NCBI RefSeq assembly: GCF_010093535.1
Contig: NW_022985168.1
Coordinates: 535,727-599,726 of the forward strand
DNA length: 64,000 bases
Source: Lindgomyces ingoldianus
Lineage: Eukaryota; Ascomycota; Dothideomycetes; Pleosporales; Lindgomycetaceae
Reading direction: 5' to 3'
The translations under genes were made by a program, and so were the position numbers. The notes beneath the pieces are model-generated. The model saw only the letters and a list, made by a program, of their open reading frames with translations, was not told where the DNA came from and ran no database searches. This document shows, in pieces, positions 24,038 to 36,379 of this stretch (position 1 is the stretch's first letter; every line of letters begins with the position of its first letter).

Positions 24038-24679
24038 AAGGGGGGTTGATATTGTAGGCATATGTGCTGGAGGTCTGAAAAGAGACTGGCATCAATCTCG
24101 TAGTTGAATTCACCTTGAGAGCAGAGCCAGTAGAGTATTTGATCAATTCTTCCTTGTAGAACGAACCATCCAAATAGCACCGCGACGAAAACGTTGCTGT
24201 GATATCTCACTCGGTTATGTGCAACCCTACCCCAAGGGCTATGTCAAAATATAAATTGTAGTTCTAAAGGGGCAAGCAATTCTTTCACTTCTTTACCCAT
24301 GTCACCCACTTACATTTCATTGCCCAGGTTATCCATCCAATACATCAAACACTGCTCTTCTTCCATCTCAAATACTTCCCAGTAGTCAACACATTTATCC
24401 TACAAACTGAATTCTGACTATAATCTTCTAGCAAAAGTTTTATATTCACTCCAATTTACTCCGTACGGAGAGGTTTTATTACAATTTCAGCTCCTAATGA
24501 AGCCCATTAAACCCAAGGAGCTCCCCAGCAACCGCAGTTTCTTAACCAGTCAGTCTAGTGAGCCTGGATTTGAAGAGTCGAGAAATGCAGGGTGTGGATA
24601 CTAGGGTTTTGTTCTAAGGAAGGAAAAGAGGCGTGTTGATGCTGGTTCATACACTAAGCAGCTATACTTTGGAAAGGAG
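24038..24679. other. Intergenic, nothing recognised
   Basis: 3' flank of the nuclease gene; antisense frames here are shadows. A+T content rises to the right. Confidence 0.5.
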
Positions 24680-25520
24680 TATGATTGATCCACATTTTTG
24701 ATATATTTTTTCATCCGTATAAGCCGCATTGTACTTGCTGTGTATGTACTGCCATAATTTTAGCATGGGCCCAACATTTAAATCCATTCATGCAACTTGC
24801 AATAATCCCGACAATAAAAATTATCTACAGACGCAATTTGTGGTTCCGCTTCATCGTCAAAGCCCAAATAAAAAGTACGGGAAGCGAAAGCGTATAGAAG
24901 TCGCTAGCACTACTAAACACCCCAATTGCCCATGGCAGCGCTTCAATGATATGCAGTGCCCGGGTAGCGGGGGGTAATACACTTGAGTGACTGGATTGTA
25001 GCAGAAGAGGAGCAGAAGAAGATAACGATGCAGAAGACCATGGTGGCGAATATGGCGAAGCAGATGCCAAGTTTGCTAGCTAGGCCGTGCTAGATGCAGA
25101 TTTTGTCATAACAAATTAGGAGTGCGAGTTTAGTGACTAGGGCGACAGGCTAGTAGCATGATTGTATAATGAAACTGAACTGTGAATTTGTTAGTTCACT
25201 GGAGATTGGGGCAGCGGCTGTTGTGGACGTACCTCAACGAACTTCGATAGTGGTAGGTCCCAGGGATGTTGGCCAGAGCCTTTAGAAAGAGCTGTTGAAC
25301 AAATGCTCGTATAACGGTATAAGGGTTAGTGTAATATGTACGATGCCGTACCTGCCATAAACCATCCCGAAAAGTTTGCTCATAATCTCTTCGTAGTGAC
25401 AAGTCAGCACTTGACCGTGTGAATCTCTTCGCAGGAATGCAATAGAATTACCCATGCAGAGACGACAAAACCTGCTATTGCCATTAGATTCCATGATTGG
25501 CGGATGAGGAATAAGACTTA
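24680..25520 (-). pseudogene. SAT4/rhodopsin-like (Pth11-related) membrane protein pseudogene
   Basis: Read leftwards, successive frames spell a degraded fungal SAT4-type seven-span protein: LMAIAGFVVSAWVILL (near 25470), GQHPWDLPLSKFVEV (near 25240), CY-stop-PVALVTKLALLI (near 25150), LASKLGICFAIFATMVFCIV (near 25060), YYPPLPGHC and then, after a frame change, WAIGVFSSASDFYTLSLPVL (near 24900). The order matches the family: spans 1-2, K-x-S/A-L-L segment, PG-C loop, then TD/SD-F-x-x-L-x-L-P. Several in-frame stops (TAG, TGA) and at least two frameshifts prevent expression. Members act as membrane sensors or are of unknown role. Exact ends cannot be fixed by eye. Confidence 0.65.
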
Positions 25521-25879
25521 GAATCGTTCAAACGAAGACACTTTTTCATTCATACGCGGGTATAGAGACAAACCAGAACTGTCAGGGTTGCAAAAGAGAA
25601 TAGAACCAGATGTACGGAGATAGCCCCTTCTTGCAAGTATGCGATTTATCGAAGTTCGAAACCATTCTAAGTGGCAGAGGAAGCACAAGTCGCTTCGATA
25701 GATCCATCCCTGGCGTAATAGCAATAATAGCCTTTCACTCGACTCCAAGATTGTGCGCATAGTTCCGGAAACAGATTTAGGCAACAAGTGGACCCAAGAG
25801 TGATGCTATCGGATTCCCAGTATTCCAAGTTTCCCGGTTCCCGCGGCGCCCGCGGCTAGGTAGCCCTAAGCCAAGCGCA

Positions 25880-26448
25880 ATGGAATGATACCTTGAACAA
25901 CTCGACAGAGGTGTCAAAGTACAACACCAGCATGCAAGCCAGATAGGAAAGAGCGACTCTTGTACTTCAAAGGTCCTTTGCATACACGAACTGCTGGACA
26001 TGATCCAATGGGGTTTTTCCCACATCTCTAACACAGGCCTCAAGATATGAATAAGCCGCGAAATCTGCTGCAGTATATCTTACATCGATGGGCAGCGTAT
26101 AACAGTCAGAAACTAGGCCCACGTTTGTCATTTACCTGCGTTCGTTTTACGAAGTGGAAGTTCTAGTCTATATGAAAGTGTATGCTCAACTATATCAAGG
26201 AGTTTTGGTTGGGCTTGCACCATGCCTCTCGAGAACTCCATCCATCTCCTCGATAGATGGCAATGTAATTTAAATGCCGCAGCCCACATAGCTTGACTTT
26301 TAGATCGAGGGGTACAAGATTGAACGATCATTTTCTCACTGAAACGATCGCTGTCCTGAGCTTGGATAAGTACTCCACCTACCTCTCTGTCAAAAGTAAG
26401 TTGTCTCGGACAACATACTATCTTGTATCTCTTTATTAACCGTACCAA
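25880..26448 (-). pseudogene. Unidentified broken coding stretch
   Basis: A 106-codon frame ending at 26128 contains AFKLHCHLSRRWMEFSRGMV and LLDIVEHTLSYRLELPLRK. A GTAAAT donor (near 26131) and CTGCAG acceptor (near 26066) would join it in frame to ADFAAYSYLEACVRDVGKTP, which runs into a TGA near 25965. The composition is protein-like, but I recognise no family. It may be a decayed gene or a short real one. Confidence 0.3.
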
Positions 26449-29081
26449 GATGAATTTCAGCTATTCAACCCTCCGTCCTGTGAAAATCGCCGCAAATGTA
26501 TGGCGCGATATGATACGGGCACGCTAGAATAAATCGTTGACATTATCTGCAAGTTCCGTGGCAGGGGCGATTACATTCACTAATGCAAACACCTAATTTC
26601 GCCCGCAGCAACACAGTTTTCGGATGAGTTGCATCGAACCGAGGACCTTGACTTCGCATGGGCCTATTCAAATGACAAGCGTGTATTTCCCTCTCCTGTA
26701 AAGAGATCTCGACTCTTTAAACAACTAAACCAAAACCAAGCAAAGATGTCTGTATCTCCCAGATGGGAAATAAAGGGGACAGTCCTGTCGTTCGCAGCAT
26801 CGTGGAAGACGGCAATGAGGGCGAATATCTAGGCAAAATTCAGTTGATATTCATTCCAGCCTCCCTAGCCCTTTGCATATTTCTTGTAGGCTGTATCTAA
26901 GGTTAAAACCTAGTTGACTTGACTGACTTAGGATGTGGTAGGCATCCCACTTCAAGAACAAAAAACTAATACAACCTCTACGTGAATTTGCTCCTAATAT
27001 TAAGGCTTGAATATACCGTCACTGGGAAATACGGGGAATGCAATTGCAAGTTGCAGCCTCTATTGAAGTTTTTAAGCGTGAAGTAAAGTTATATCTAAAA
27101 TACACTCAAAAATGAAAGATAAGACTAAGCAACGTACATATCTAGGTAAGCCAAATTCAATCAGCAGGTGGTTCGACGCGGCTTCCAAGCCCCCCCACGT
27201 GATTGCGAGTCCGACACCTCCCATCCTACGAAATTAGCACATGGATTTCCGCGAAGATGCGAGTGCTCGGTTCCCACTAACCAATTGTTCCTGCGCATTT
27301 GGCAAGATATTCTCTCGGTGTCCGAACAATTCAAGCTAGCATGCAACTCATTCACAACTGAATCAAAGTTCACACAGGGTGAGTACTTATCACGCAGGGG
27401 AAGGGACACTTGTAAGGATCAAACATACACAATCAATCACGAACTAGGTTGATACACCTCTATGGGAGGCTAATATTTGACCACCATGCTTCCCTTAGAG
27501 TAATATATCACGTGATTTCCTATCTACTTTAGAAATTAAGAAAGCTTGTACTACGACTATATCCGTGGCTAATCACCCTCATGGGGCAAACATATAGTTA
27601 GCTTCTAGCCTATGTATTGATTGGATATCAGCCTTTACCCTAAAGAATCATCACCCGTCACTTGTGCGTCGATAGACTTCATGTTTCAAACGAGCCTCTG
27701 GTCTTTTATTTCGCCCAATATATTATATTTCATAGATTCAGAAAACATGAACACCCTGCAATTTTCTAACCGGAGCCTACCAAGGTTAGGAATTATTGCT
27801 AGGCAGAGCAACTAACATAATTAGGGAACTGTAGGATACTAGATCACGAACACAATGCACCAATGATTTTCTTAGTGGTTGCCTGTTGATTTTTGGACAC
27901 GCTTTCATTGCGAAGGCAAGGTTCGAGGAATTGGTAATTATCATCTCAGTTTCAAAAGGGTGATTAAAGCTGGGAGCTCCGCTATTCAATCGCATTTCTT
28001 GGAACCGGATATGTTAGTAAAGAGACTATTTGGACAATTCTAAAACACACACCGTCTCCTGCTTGCACCACTGCATTCTTTCTATCGGCCATTAGTCAAT
28101 ACAGAAGACCAGCCCGCTGGAGGCGATGATTGAGCGATGGAGTGATTAGAACGTCCAGCGAAAGATTAGAGGGGCCAGGCAAAAGAACAACAGGGAGCAA
28201 GGGTATTTAAGAAAGGGTTTTAGAATGTCGGGAATAATAAAAACTCTGCTGTGATGGTGAGACAAAACCTACTCAAGTGGATATGATCGTGTAACCCGAA
28301 AGTCTCTACAATGGGCTGCCCAATCAACCTTGGGCTTAGCATCTATTAATACTATATAAATTATATAGCCCTTTTGACCTTTAGTCTATAATGCATAACT
28401 CATCTTATAGCTTGTGCCCCTGGAAGGTTATAGTAATAAACCTAGATATTACTTTAAAGATCTATTTAGCTTGATTTAACTACATACTTACATCTATAAC
28501 AAATTACTTCTCTACTTTATCTGCTTATAGCACATTATTAATATATTACTGTTACTATATTACCTATAGCCTTAATTATATCTAAGAAGGTTATTCTTAG
28601 AGCACTAATGCGTTGCTGTATCTCCTCTGAAAAGAAGCACTACCGCGCTTTGATACGCCATCAGAAAATTCACTGAAAGTTTCATTGTGACTACAAGTTT
28701 TGAGCGCCGAGTGATTCTCAAGGCAAGCAAGCTCTACCTTTGGTGCTATGACTTGACATCTCCGGGCGGTGTGTATCCGTTGACCTGGATCGAGTTTACC
28801 AGTTGCCCTGGCTTTTCGATCCCGGCTACCGAGCGACTAGATTGTAACCAGTCCGCTCCGGAAGTATATTTTCAGGTTTCTTCAGATATCCTACAAGGCC
28901 GTGGCTGGGGAAGGAAAAGCGATGGACGACAATGCTTTTAACGCTACTCTAGAAGATTGGAGAACCTTAGTGCTCTCTAAGTACCTTCTGGGTGATTCAT
29001 ATTGCCGAGGATTTAATTAGAACGATGCATGGCAGAGAACTCTCTCCGTAGATTGCTGCTAGAATTGGAATTCTGCTCGAC
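26449..29081. other. Gene-poor A+T-leaning DNA
   Basis: No gene could be supported over 2.6 kb. The patch 28340-28610 is C-poor and A+T-rich, like RIP-mutated DNA. Short frames at 26629, 27168, 27621 and 28687 have no domains. Confidence 0.45.
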
Positions 29082-29490
29082 GTGTCAGTGCTGACAACAT
29101 TTCTTTTTCTTTCCCTAAATATATCAGCAAAGGCCCCCTTAGTACTTCTCGGTCCTATTCAAACTCGCACAAGCCTTCCCAGCCGACGCTTATGCCAACG
29201 ACATCTGGAAGATGGTGCAAGCGTGATGCATGGGCGAAGGCTGTTTTTAACCGAGAAAGGATGGCTTGGACTAGGAAACCACCCAGTTTGTGTTGGAGTC
29301 AAAGCATTCCTTCTTGTAGGGCCGCCGACTCCGATGAGCCTGCAGTAAACCATACTATCTGACGGGGAGCAGAATGAGGGCTCCAACAAATTCCATTCTT
29401 GGTTAGTGCCTGCTGTATTCACAGCACTATGGACAAGTTTGGTGCGGAGACTGAGGACGGTGTTCGAGAGACATTTCAGAGCGTTATAAT
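29082..29490 (+). pseudogene. C-terminal fragment of a HET-domain (heterokaryon incompatibility) protein
   Basis: The frame 29082-29348 contains GRRLFLTEKGWLGLGNHPVC followed by VKAFLLVGPPTP. This matches the conserved C-terminal part of fungal HET proteins: RRLF-TEKG-LGLGP, then V-G-x-V-x-LL-G-x-P. A stop at 29346 and a frame change follow, after which MDKFGAETEDGVRETFQS resumes the family pattern. Upstream, FKLAQAFPADAYANDIWKMV sits in another frame. No HET domain proper was found, so this is a truncated remnant. Intact family members take part in non-self recognition and cell death after hyphal fusion. Confidence 0.55.
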
Positions 29491-31020
29491 TTTCTAGAAT
29501 GGAGTAGGCAACCTATCATTGAGTCGTTGATTCCATAATCGGCCTGAACGCCGAGCATTCTTTCGGACTTGCGCCTGAAGTTCCTCAGGTCCTGATCCTT
29601 TCGACCGAATTTTCTTCACCGCCGAAGAAGAAACTCAAGTCCTTGCCCGAGAAGTGTTCGTAATGGCCAATCAGCGACAGGTCTGGAAAGATTCAGTGCC
29701 AAAACTCATGTCTACCAGATAAAACAAGAGAACAAGTAATAGGATCGGCCACGCCGGAGTTCCAGCACATCAAGAATACGTATTCTGTGGACCAAATAAA
29801 GCCACACATGAATTGTCGCCTAGAAATTATCGGCTCTAAGAGGAGGGAACAATAAGCGAAAGGTGACGGAAATTTAAGAGAGCGAGAAACTAAGACGCGA
29901 CAAATCAAAGCGTCGGAAAATCTGGAGGAGAAGATAAGAGAGCTGATCATTTAAGAGAACGAAGTAACAGTGGTGGTTGTGCAGCAGATTACCGATCTGG
30001 CGTATTGGACAACACATCGTTGTGGTAGTCATGCACGTCCTGATCCGAGCGTGTTGGATAGACAGCACATGGGCGTCCTGCAGCTTAGTGGCGTGGTATT
30101 ATCGATGCTTGGGTAGAGAGGCGAAGGACTCATACCTTTTAGGCGGATATCAGCCGATCCCCGCCTATTCTGGGCAGAAGCAGGCAAAATCTTGACCTAT
30201 CGGTTAGCTCAACAGTAGTCACGTGATCGTGATTACTACTTTGGGGCTGAATGGAGTGAAGGTATGGAGCTGAGCTGGAGAAATGTGGCTTGGCAGAACT
30301 TCAACCCATTTGCCGGCAAATAGAGGCTGCCAGTGGCTTCACATCTTGAGCAATGTAAGCGCGGGCACCTACCAATCGGACAAGCCATAGCGACGGTTCG
30401 TCTCGATCCGTTTTCGAAAGGCGTTTCGCAGGCACCATCGGCCCAGTAATCATTTGAGCTCACCGATCCGGGTACCAGGATGGCCTTCTGTCTCAAGCTA
30501 CTAGTGGCGGACGTATGCAAATCGTTAGTGCGTAAGCAAGCTCTGCCTCAATTGATGGAGTGGGTGGGTGTTCGCTTCTTATCATACAGCTTGGTATCGC
30601 ATGTTACGGAACAAGGCTAGGGCGGAGTTGATCTGTTAAACTATTTGTTGGAATCAAGGAGAAAGTCGTTCAAATACATGTCCGATATTTACCTTCTGTC
30701 ATGTTCCACGCTGGGTAGTAAGACGCAGTAGTCATAGAAACTAATAACCTCTGCCTCGTTCACTCCTCGTCAATGTCAATGGCTGTTGAAGCTCTCTTCC
30801 TGTGTTTCCAAAATCCTCCTGGCTGCGCCGTCCTTTCTTTTATCCTTTCTGCTGGCTGGCGTGTCTGCCATTTATAACCCCGGCCTACCTTCCTAAGATT
30901 AGTTGCTTAGACCTCTTGAGGGTATCACTTGATCTCATTCATTGTCATCCAGAAGACTACTCGAGCAGTAACCCGGTTTAAATTCTCTACGCAATCCCCA
31001 ACTCCGCAACCCAAACCGCA
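29491..31020 (+). promoter_or_regulatory. Intergenic region and promoter of the 31021 gene
   Basis: A TTTATAAC box at 30871-30878 lies about 145 bp before the ATG. The rest holds only short frames with no domains. Confidence 0.4.
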
Positions 31021-32588
31021 ATGACTCTAGCCACCACTACCACCCCGGCCGGCTTTTCCGGTGTCATGCAAGAGAGGCTCGCGTACAATGAAAAGATATC
31101 ACTACTCCGAGATGACGAATATCCGATGCTCAAGGGTAGCTACAGTATTGGCTTCTAACAGACACATGCTTATATCAAGCAGGAATTACGTATCTTGATC
31201 ATGCTGGTACCTCTTTGTACTCAAAGTCGCTCATCGATGCATTCTCTAGGGAAATGATGTCTCAGGTCCTCGGAAACCCCCATTCAACATCTACATCTGC
31301 GCTGAATACCTCTCAACGCATCCAGGACGTCCGAATTAGGGCACTAAAACTCTTCAGAGCAGACCCCGAGCACTTCGACATCATATTCACCGCCAATGCC
31401 ACCGCGGCAATTAAGCTTGTCCTAGAAGCGTTCGCAGGATATAAATCGGGGTTCTCCTATCGCTACCACCGTGACTCGCATACAAGCCTTGTGGGGGGCA
31501 GGGAGCTGGCCTCTCGGAGTCAGTGCTTTGCGTCTGACACAGAAGTAGAAATGTGGATGAACCGACGGCGCAGGTGTTCGTTGTTATCCTTGTTTAAAAC
31601 TAAGAAGAGTCATACAAATCCATCCCTCTTCGCTTATCCCGCTCAATCAAATATGAACGGCCGTCGGCTTCCCCTGACGTGGCCTTCCAAGCTCCGCAAC
31701 TCCAGTCACCAGAACGCTTACACCCTTCTCGATGCCGCCGCACTTGTATCCACCTCTCCCTTAGACCTTAGCGACCATACCACAAGTCCTGATTTTACCG
31801 TCCTGAGTTTCTACAAAATATTCGGGTTTCCAGACCTAGGGTGTCTCATCGTGCGGAAAGCCTCAGCGCATGTCTTCGAGCAACGCAAATATTTTGGAGG
31901 TGGGACCACGGAAATGGTGACGGTTTCCCCGGAGCAGTGGTTTGTGAGAAAGGAGAACTCGTTGCACGAAAGAATGGAAGATGGTACATTGGCGATACGT
32001 AGTATCATTGCGTTGGGATGTGCGATCGATGTGCACGAGAGATTGTTTGGCGGATTGGACAAGATCTCGACGCATACTGGGTTTCTTGCGAAGTATGCAT
32101 ACAGCATACTAGAAGGGCTGAGGTATGAAAATGGAAGACCCGTCTGTCAGATTTACAAAGGTGAACGTTCGACTTATGGGGATCAAATAACTCAAGGTGC
32201 AAGTATTGCCATGAATCTCCTCCACAGCGATGGAAGTTGGATCAGCAGTTCCACGGTACAAAAGCTAGCCAAGACGAAGGATATCCATATACGAACAGGT
32301 AGTCTGTGTAACCCAGGGGGCATGGCACAAACGCTTGGTCTAGGGTCTGTAGAAATTAAGAGGGCGTTCGCGGAAGGGTTTCGGTGTGGTCAGGAGGCGG
32401 ATGTGAGGGCTGGGGTGCCAATGGGCATGGTGAGGATTAGTTTCGGAGCGATGAGTACAGTCGATGATATTGAAATGTTCATACAATTTCTGAGGGAGGA
32501 ATTTGTTGACTCTGGGGGTGAGGGGGTAGGGGAGAAGGGAGTTGGGGGTAGTAGTAGTCAAGCGGAGAGCTGTGATTTGAAGGCGTAG
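31021..32588 (+). CDS. Class V aminotransferase, molybdenum cofactor sulfurase-like, no MOSC domain
   Basis: Exons 31021-31135 and 31183-32588 (47-nt intron) give 506 residues. Joining restores GITYLDHAGTSLYSKSL, the N-terminal signature of the cysteine-desulfurase domain of molybdenum cofactor sulfurase. Further family blocks are LGNPHSTSTSA, FTANATAAIKLV, HRDSHTSLVG, SLFAYPAQSNMNGRRLP, and SFYKIFGFPDLGCLIVR, whose Lys (about residue 249) should bind pyridoxal phosphate. IRTGSLCNPGGM carries the Cys (about 412) expected to hold the persulfide. Full-length sulfurases continue into a MOSC domain; here the chain ends in a Gly/Ser tail with no such domain, and none is found downstream. It may mobilise sulphur for another acceptor. 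The only intact gene in the 24-44 kb region. Confidence 0.9.
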
Positions 32589-34871
32589 TTGCGTGTTGTG
32601 GAACCAGGAATGCTAGAGGAGCTCCATGTAGTAATTCGAATGGAGGCTGGTGTGTGTTGTGTCCCGTCATACAGCATTTGTTTCTGCTCTAATGTCGATT
32701 ACTGCAAGGACCATGTGGAATGTAGAACATTACCAGGGGAGATTTCATTAGTTAAAATCTCTAGTTAGAATCAAGGACAACTCTAAAAGCATAGAAATTC
32801 CTGAACTACATATCCCCTGCTATGTTCCACACCCGGTGACCGGATACTGAGGCTTGTCTGTACTCTCACCCATCGTACCTGTTGATCGGATGAAACATTT
32901 ATTGCTTGTCGATGATGCAGAGTGATTCATCGAAAAGGCTCTTTGCTTTACTATTAAATCATTTCCCCAGCTTAATTGAAGTTGCTCAACATCTGGTCGC
33001 GATTACTGAGTTCTTTCTTGGCATCTAACAATCTGGATGGGGCCATAGTCTTCGATTAGATGGAATTATGCTCCCTATTTATTAGTTATTCTCTGCACTC
33101 GCTACGTCCTGCAAACCTTATTGCCCGTTTTTATCAGCACTAACCGCATACAACAACAGGCAGTACGATGGGGGGACTCTATAGGCACTGTATTTGCTCT
33201 CATCATTAACCTAGACCTTCTACTTATGATCTAGCAGCACTAATAACTTCTTACAGCCTTCTACCCCTCCCAGACCCTTCACAACTACGGAGTAGAGGAG
33301 CTTTAATGTCGGACTTAACCAGATAACACTGCTAGCCAACGCTGGTGAATTCCTTAGTCCTTACGAGCGACTCAACGGCGGCCCCCTTAGCAAAGGAATA
33401 CCATATACCCGCTCTATCGGTAATCTAAGCTAAGCGATAGCCTCAAATAAGGCGACGCAGCGTACAGGTGTAGAGTGCTTAGACGGTAACGCGCTTTAAC
33501 GAATAACGGTTCTTCTTAGACTGAGCGAATGCCACGGAATCTATAAGGAGTATCGAGCTTAAAATTGGAGCGTTAGCATCACGGATGGAGCCGTAGTAAG
33601 ACATTACTGCCCTCAACAGCTGGCTGTTGAAAGGAGTTGACGGGTTCAGTAAGGAAGTGGTAAGTAGGCGGGAACAGTAGCATTCAGGAGGAACCGTGCG
33701 AATCACTGCCTCCTCAAAGGGCAGGATTCCGTATTGATTAAAGCATTACTTGAGGCTGCTCATGTGCTGGTCTAGCTGACCATTTCCCCGCACTATGGTG
33801 CTCGATTACCCTAGAATACACAGAATGTGGCCGGACACTACGTCAATCACCTTTTTGACAAGGGGCGACTCTGAGCAGCGCATGATGGCGTGGCTTGCCT
33901 CTTCACGGGTCAGGGTCACCACGAAGCTCTATTTCTGTGCAGCACTGGCAGAGCGGCGTAGAATCCATGCGAATGTTGCTTAGTCCTTGCGTTGGTATAA
34001 TCGAGGGCAGCAAGCGGGCGACGGAGCGGGACAAATTCATGCGAATGCAGCCGAAACTCCGGACGGTCGGTAGACAATTCTTTGCTGTGATGTCACAAAT
34101 CCCCACCCTAATTATATACTACAGTTTCCTTTCTAGGATTTCTGGGTACAATTACCTACAGCCGCTACAGAGCTTCCCTTTTATACTGTCGAGACGACGT
34201 ATGAATATAATATATACTTTCAGCGCTACGAGTACTTAGAATAATCGGGTACAATTCTGCCCTAATACGCTAATTCGTGGTGTGCCCTCATGCAAACTAG
34301 GTCCTAGTCAGCATTCATTGTACGGGCATCCGGATGGCGTCACGGCCGTCATACCGGCACTTTTGGAAGAGGTAACACTATCGCTGATTGGACGTATGAG
34401 TCTCGGGAGCCAGGAAGGTCCACGGGCTGATAGCCACAGTCAGGCGGAGGGCCATCAAATGCCGCAAAGTCCTCAGCAAAAGCAGATCATGCGACGCGAA
34501 GTTATGCCTCAGCGGGAGCAGCCCAGCCGCAGTCTGACGAAGGACGGGGTGCATGACCGCAAGCCCTTCCATTATCCGGGGTGACACTGACCAATGTGTA
34601 CCACAGGCTTCAGCTACGGAAAATCTAGCGTGTCCTGTCATACTGCCGTGATCCTCGATGTTTGCGTGGCGTGGATTCATACCAAGATGCTTTTGTGAAC
34701 GGTGAGTGAATCTAATATGAACGAGCGAATTCATTCTCAATCATGCCCAACGGTGTCAGAGCTCAAGTGGAAGGGTTGGAAGGCGCAGAAAAAGCTGTGT
34801 GTATGCAGACGCTCGCCGGCCTACACAAGCGTATAGGTGACTTGCCGGAGGAGGAGGTAGACGAGCTTAAC

Positions 34872-34938
34872 GAGTATGCAGAGATAACGAGTACGCAGAG
34901 ACGATAACGAGTACGCAGAGATGATAATGAGTCCGCAC
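34872..34938. repeat. Short tandem repeat, 17-20-bp unit
   Basis: Three and a half copies of a unit such as GAGTACGCAGAGACGATAAC. The first copy lacks three bases and the last is cut short. The array is too short to say more. Confidence 0.75.
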
Positions 34939-35085
34939 GGCTTCTAAGGCAACAGCAAACCCATTTTAAACTATGCCCTCGTTAAGCAAAATGTATCTTG
35001 AAATGCACGAATTGCCAAGCAGTCAGTAGCGCCTAGCATTTTGCCAGCTCCCCGAAGGAGCAGGCTTCTGGGGGCTCGAATCTCA

Positions 35086-35245
35086 TGAGAGAGATTGTAT
35101 AAGAGCTTAGATTTTATGGGAGTGATCTCCTAAGAGCCCAGATCTTCTAAAAGCTTATTTCTCCCGAGAGCTCAGATCTCCCGAGAGCTTAGATCTCCGA
35201 GGAGGATTTCTCATAAGAGCTAAGAAGCCCAGGTCTCCGAGGATA
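35086..35245. repeat. Irregular GAGAGCTYAGATCTC-type repeat block
   Basis: About 160 bp built from variants of AGAGCTTAGATCTCC and CCGAGAGCTCAGATCTC, containing AGATCT and GAGCTC palindromes. Unit length varies, so it is a decayed minisatellite rather than a clean array. Confidence 0.6.
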
Positions 35246-36379
35246 GACATGCATCCATAATGTGACTAGAACTAGGCAACTATTCAAGCCTCTACATTTA
35301 GATGAGTCCTTGTTTTGGGAGCCCTATCGTTAATGTGCGCCCTGGACACAGAGACGAAAGGGATTGTACCCCCACGCTCTACCCGCCACGTGCCTCTCGG
35401 AGCTGAAATTCTACCCGCAAGGTTCTCTGACCCAGCACTAAAGTAGCAAGGTGCATAAGCATGGCGTAACGCCATGCAAAACCCATCTTCTAAGCTAATT
35501 AGCTCTTAGTGGGCCGTGCACCTTCCACTTTCTTCAAGAGGAGTCTAAGAGGATCTAGTCATATTTATTAGTGATTTGATATGGGAAATACTGAGAGGAT
35601 AACTTTACAATAAGATAGCTTTATATATATAGTTATAAGCTATTATAATCAATGCAATTATAAAGGTTTTTCAGATAATTAAAATTTAGAAATGTAATTT
35701 TAGAGCTCTAGAGCGTGGAAACGTAAATAATTTATAGCCTGAAAAATTAACACCTTATTTTCTAATGGCTCGTGATATTCGTACCACCCCCTCGGATAAA
35801 CTAATAATCCGTCTCGGAGTAGCTGCGAACTAATAAAACTAATAAGTGTTACCAAGACCTTAAAGGGAAGCATTCAGACCAATCAGCATTGCTCGCGTAT
35901 CTTCATACGAACAAGTACCCGTGGACTTCAAAACATCGTCACTTTGAGTATATTGCAACCTCGGAAGGAGAAGCCGGCTACTACAGCGCTAAGTGCTACT
36001 GACAGGGTAACCGCCACGACCTCCTTGATCTTAAGGACAAGTAGAATGTTATGATCAAAGTCTGGCGCAATTGCAACCTCATGAAGCTTGCTACATCTGG
36101 TGATAGACCTGCTTATAAGCTGAAAGCGACGAGGTGGTCATTCCTTAACCTTCAACTGAATAAAGAGGTTGTACCCGAAAGCTATGAAGCTAGTTGTCAA
36201 GCAACTCTATGTTATGAGCGATCAGAGTCAAGGAGAGGGAGACTTCCGCTGCAGCATTTCCTGCAGCTATTGAAGTTTTATTTACTCACCTGCCTCCAAC
36301 CCCCAGGAAACTCCGTATGGCGCTCCTTCTGCTTCTTATCATGCGTCTTTTAGTCTTCCTTTAATAGATGATCCTAATT

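Larger units (their letters stand above)
32589..36379. other. Gene-poor accessory DNA with short repeats
   Basis: No intact gene. A minus frame at 33479-33706 and plus frames at 33895 and 36051 look partly protein-like but match no family I recognise. Two small repeat arrays lie at 34872 and 35086, and an A+T-rich patch at 35560-35760. Confidence 0.4.
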
